Assembly (NCBI GenBank): GCA_964459305.1
Contig: CAYWNA010000072.1
Coordinates: 1 to 52,750, forward strand
Length of the DNA: 52,750 nt
Source of the DNA: CAYWNA01 sp964459305
Lineage (GTDB): Bacteria; Planctomycetota; Planctomycetia; Pirellulales; Pirellulaceae
Direction: 5' to 3'
Positions within the stretch are counted from its first letter, which is position 1; every line of letters begins with the position of its first letter. The notes under the pieces were generated by a model. That model was not told where the DNA came from and did not search any database. It saw only the letters and a program-made list of their open reading frames with translations. This document shows positions 50,947 through 52,750 of the stretch, piece by piece. The position numbers and the translations under genes were made by a program.

Positions 50947-52503
50947 CTAACGTTGCCACATTCTTTCGATTTCTTCCAGGCTCCGTCCTTTGGTTTCGGG
51001 AACCAGTCGCCAGAAGAAAACCGTTCCAACAAAGCAGATGGCTGCGAAGGTTAAGAAGCCCGTGTGCATTCCAAATTTGGAGACATACCACGGGAAAACG
51101 AACGCACTGACAGCATTGGTTCCCCAGTTCGTCAGCGTGGCAATAGACATAGCTCGCCCTCGGGCTCGGTTGGGGAAGATCTCCGGTGTCAGCACCCAGA
51201 TCACTGCACAAATCGACAGCGCCACGCAAGCCATGTAAACGGCTAAGACGACGGCGATCCATAAGCCCACGGCTTTGTTCGCCAATGTCAAGGTTTCTTG
51301 GCCCGATACCGGATGGGGAACGAACTGAGGGTCCCCGAAAAAGAACAGCACACCAGTTGCCGCCAAAGCGACGACCACGGCGGTCATTCCGCCGACCAGC
51401 AGCGGCCGCCGGCCGAGATGATCGATTAGGGCCAGCGCGATGAGTGTGAAAATGAGGTTCGTGACGCCGAATCCTACCTGGAACTGAAACGCTCCGATCT
51501 TCTCGAAGCCGGCGTGTTCCAGCACGGTCGGCCCATAATAGACCACAATATTCACACCGGTCAGTTGACCGAAGAACGATAGTCCCACGCCGACGAGCAG
51601 CGCCACGCGCAGTCCCGGTCGGAACAGCTCCGCCAGCGTTCCCTGTTCGTGGGCCAAGGCGTTCTTGATTTCGGCCATTTCGCGCTGAGCCGGCTCGCGC
51701 CCCGCGACTCTGGCCAGTATCCTAGATGCGATGTCGTCTCGATGCTCCTTGGCCAACCAACGGGGGCTTTCCGGCACGAAGAACAGCATCACGAAAAACA
51801 GCCCCGCCGGGATCATCTCGGCCCCGAACATCCCACGCCATACTTCGGAGACGAACAGCCAATGCAGAGGGCCGGTGCCGCCGAGGGCGTCGGGATTCGC
51901 TTCGGAGAATCGCAACAGGGACCAGTTCGAAAAGTAAGCCGCGAGAATGCCGATAACAATCGACAATTGATACAAGGCCACCAGCCGTCCACGCAAACGT
52001 GGCGGAACAAATTCGGAAATGTACATCGGCGCCAGCACCGACGCCATTCCCACCCCCACGCCGCCAATGATTCGAGCCGGAATCAGAATCGCGAAGGTCG
52101 GCGGGACGGCAGAGAACAAAGCCGATATGAAGAACAGAAGACCGGATACGATCAGAACGGGCTTCCGCCCGAACCGGTCGCCGAGCATTCCCGCGACGGC
52201 CGCGCCGAGGATGCAACCCACCAGCGCGGAACTGCCGAACCAGCCAACCTGAACCTTACTGAGGTCGAACTGTTCCTCGACGAAACCAAAGGTACCCGAA
52301 ATCACGGCTGTGTCGAAGCCGAACAGCAGTCCCGCAAACGACACGACAAGACACACGCCCGCCAAGTACAAGGCACTGCCGCGTTCCGGGCCCACCATTG
52401 TGTCATTACCCGTCGCCTGCTCGTTGCTTGCAGCCACTGCCTGCCCTCCCACAGTATTTGGTCCGCGTTTGGGGTTAACTGGGGATGTCCGGGAATTCGA
52501 CAT
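50947..52503 (-). CDS. MFS sugar porter (XylE/GLUT type)
   Basis: A 518-residue inner-membrane transporter with twelve predicted helices after a polar 40-residue N-terminus. Sugar-porter signatures: LGDRFGRKPVLIVSGLLF, PARIIGGVGVGMASVLAPMYISEFVPPRLRGRLVALYQL, VPESPRWLAKE, SFFGQLTGVNIVVYYGP (QxxGxN site), LIDHLGRRPLLVGG, LTPEIFPNRARGRAMSIATLTNWG and the end VPETKGRSLEEIERMW. It would import monosaccharide by proton symport. Position upstream of the ceramidase-like gene and fucI suggests fucose or a related sugar, an inference from context. An inverted-repeat-like segment (50895-50933) lies after the stop but has no T-run. Confidence 0.93.
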   Translation of the reverse strand: MSNSRTSPVNPKRGPNTVGGQAVAASNEQATGNDTMVGPERGSALYLAGVCLVVSFAGLLFGFDTAVISGTFGFVEEQFDLSKVQVGWFGSSALVGCILGAAVAGMLGDRFGRKPVLIVSGLLFFISALFSAVPPTFAILIPARIIGGVGVGMASVLAPMYISEFVPPRLRGRLVALYQLSIVIGILAAYFSNWSLLRFSEANPDALGGTGPLHWLFVSEVWRGMFGAEMIPAGLFFVMLFFVPESPRWLAKEHRDDIASRILARVAGREPAQREMAEIKNALAHEQGTLAELFRPGLRVALLVGVGLSFFGQLTGVNIVVYYGPTVLEHAGFEKIGAFQFQVGFGVTNLIFTLIALALIDHLGRRPLLVGGMTAVVVALAATGVLFFFGDPQFVPHPVSGQETLTLANKAVGLWIAVVLAVYMACVALSICAVIWVLTPEIFPNRARGRAMSIATLTNWGTNAVSAFVFPWYVSKFGMHTGFLTFAAICFVGTVFFWRLVPETKGRSLEEIERMWQR

Positions 52504-52750
52504 GCTGGAATCCAGGGTTATCGGGAGGGCGAGGCGCCGAGCCGGGTGGCGGTGCCGGAAATCAGGCTCCGAAGGAGCCCCCCCGGAATTCGGTCTCGAA
52601 AACGCTTATGGTCTCCGGATACTAGGAATTCTATTCTCTGACAACCGCCGGGCTCCGGGTTGCTTTCCAACCCGCCTGCATCTGTTTCGCGAGTTCCTCA
52701 GTAAGTATCCTCCGGCAGAGCCGAAGGCTTTAGTAAGTGAACCGCTCAAA
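52504..52750. other. Right edge; no gene seen
   Basis: The 247 bases upstream of the sugar porter must contain its promoter. No coding frame, RNA gene or palindrome could be supported; the window ends here. Confidence 0.5.

Noticed and set aside
50798..51262. N-terminal extension of the ceramidase-LamG protein
   Set aside because: It runs through the sugar porter gene in another frame; a signal peptide begins at 50797.
1..52750. CRISPR array, tRNA, rRNA or intact transposase
   Set aside because: No regularly spaced direct repeats, no cloverleaf-like sequence and no transposase motif were noticed on reading both strands; a tRNA scan would settle small RNA genes.

Overview
The window looks like a chromosomal segment of a planctomycete (Planctomycetota, probably Pirellulales-like). 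This is inferred from family content: secreted sulfatases, an ECF sigma factor translationally coupled to a transmembrane Ser/Thr kinase with C-terminal TPRs, a protein with an N-terminal LEPR-XLL-type motif, a Tat-exported Gfo/Idh/MocA oxidoreductase, neutral-ceramidase-like proteins, YVTN/cytochrome c fusions and FG-GAP-decorated polysaccharide lyases. No rRNA, tRNA, CRISPR array or intact transposase was seen.

Layout. (1) 504-6748, plus strand: a secreted glycan-degradation operon (sulfatase, secreted propeller-like protein, GH39-like glycosidase), ending in a truncated FAD-oxidoreductase start and a good intrinsic terminator. (2) 7361-12396, plus: a regulatory operon of ECF sigma factor, Ser/Thr kinase-TPR and LEPR-XLL protein. 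(3) 12393-21219, minus: a very large secreted CBM/CARDB protein, a second (canonical) sulfatase, a PD40-propeller lipoprotein with one heme-c motif, and a large polytopic membrane protein. (4) 21617-21967: a decayed glycoside hydrolase. (5) 22068-25921, plus: a 14-heme c-type cytochrome followed by an outer-membrane beta-barrel with its own heme motif, which together look like a porin-cytochrome electron conduit. (6) 26025-29301, plus: a PadR regulator with a permease-prefix/Ig-like membrane protein, then a tandem CBM protein overlapping an S41 protease. (7) 29444-41367, minus: a ceramidase-like hydrolase, Gfo/Idh/MocA oxidoreductase, WD40 protein, parallel beta-helix protein, heparinase-II/III-like lyase fused to an FG-GAP propeller, and a split transketolase. 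(8) 41599-42339, plus: a methyltransferase. (9) 42498-52503, minus: a YVTN/di-heme protein, a thioredoxin-like gene interrupted by one in-frame TGA, a DUF523-DUF1722 protein, L-fucose isomerase, a second ceramidase-like protein with LamG domain, and an MFS sugar porter.

How it fits together. Regions 1, 3, 7 and 9 read as a lifestyle of dismantling sulfated, fucose- and uronate-containing polysaccharides: sulfatases and lyases outside the cytoplasm, a sugar porter, then isomerase and transketolase inside. Heme-c motifs recur in three places (17.6-19.2 kb, 22-26 kb, 42.5-44.4 kb).

The two most unusual signals are (a) the thioredoxin-like gene at 44811-45365, where a TGA sits exactly where a CxxC motif would have its second cysteine (C-F-I-TGA) and a stem-loop follows, suggesting a selenoprotein, and (b) the 14-heme cytochrome/porin pair. 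The window is also peppered with at least four families of palindromic REP-like elements. One family has four copies sharing the same two internal mismatches, and several elements abut or enter coding regions.
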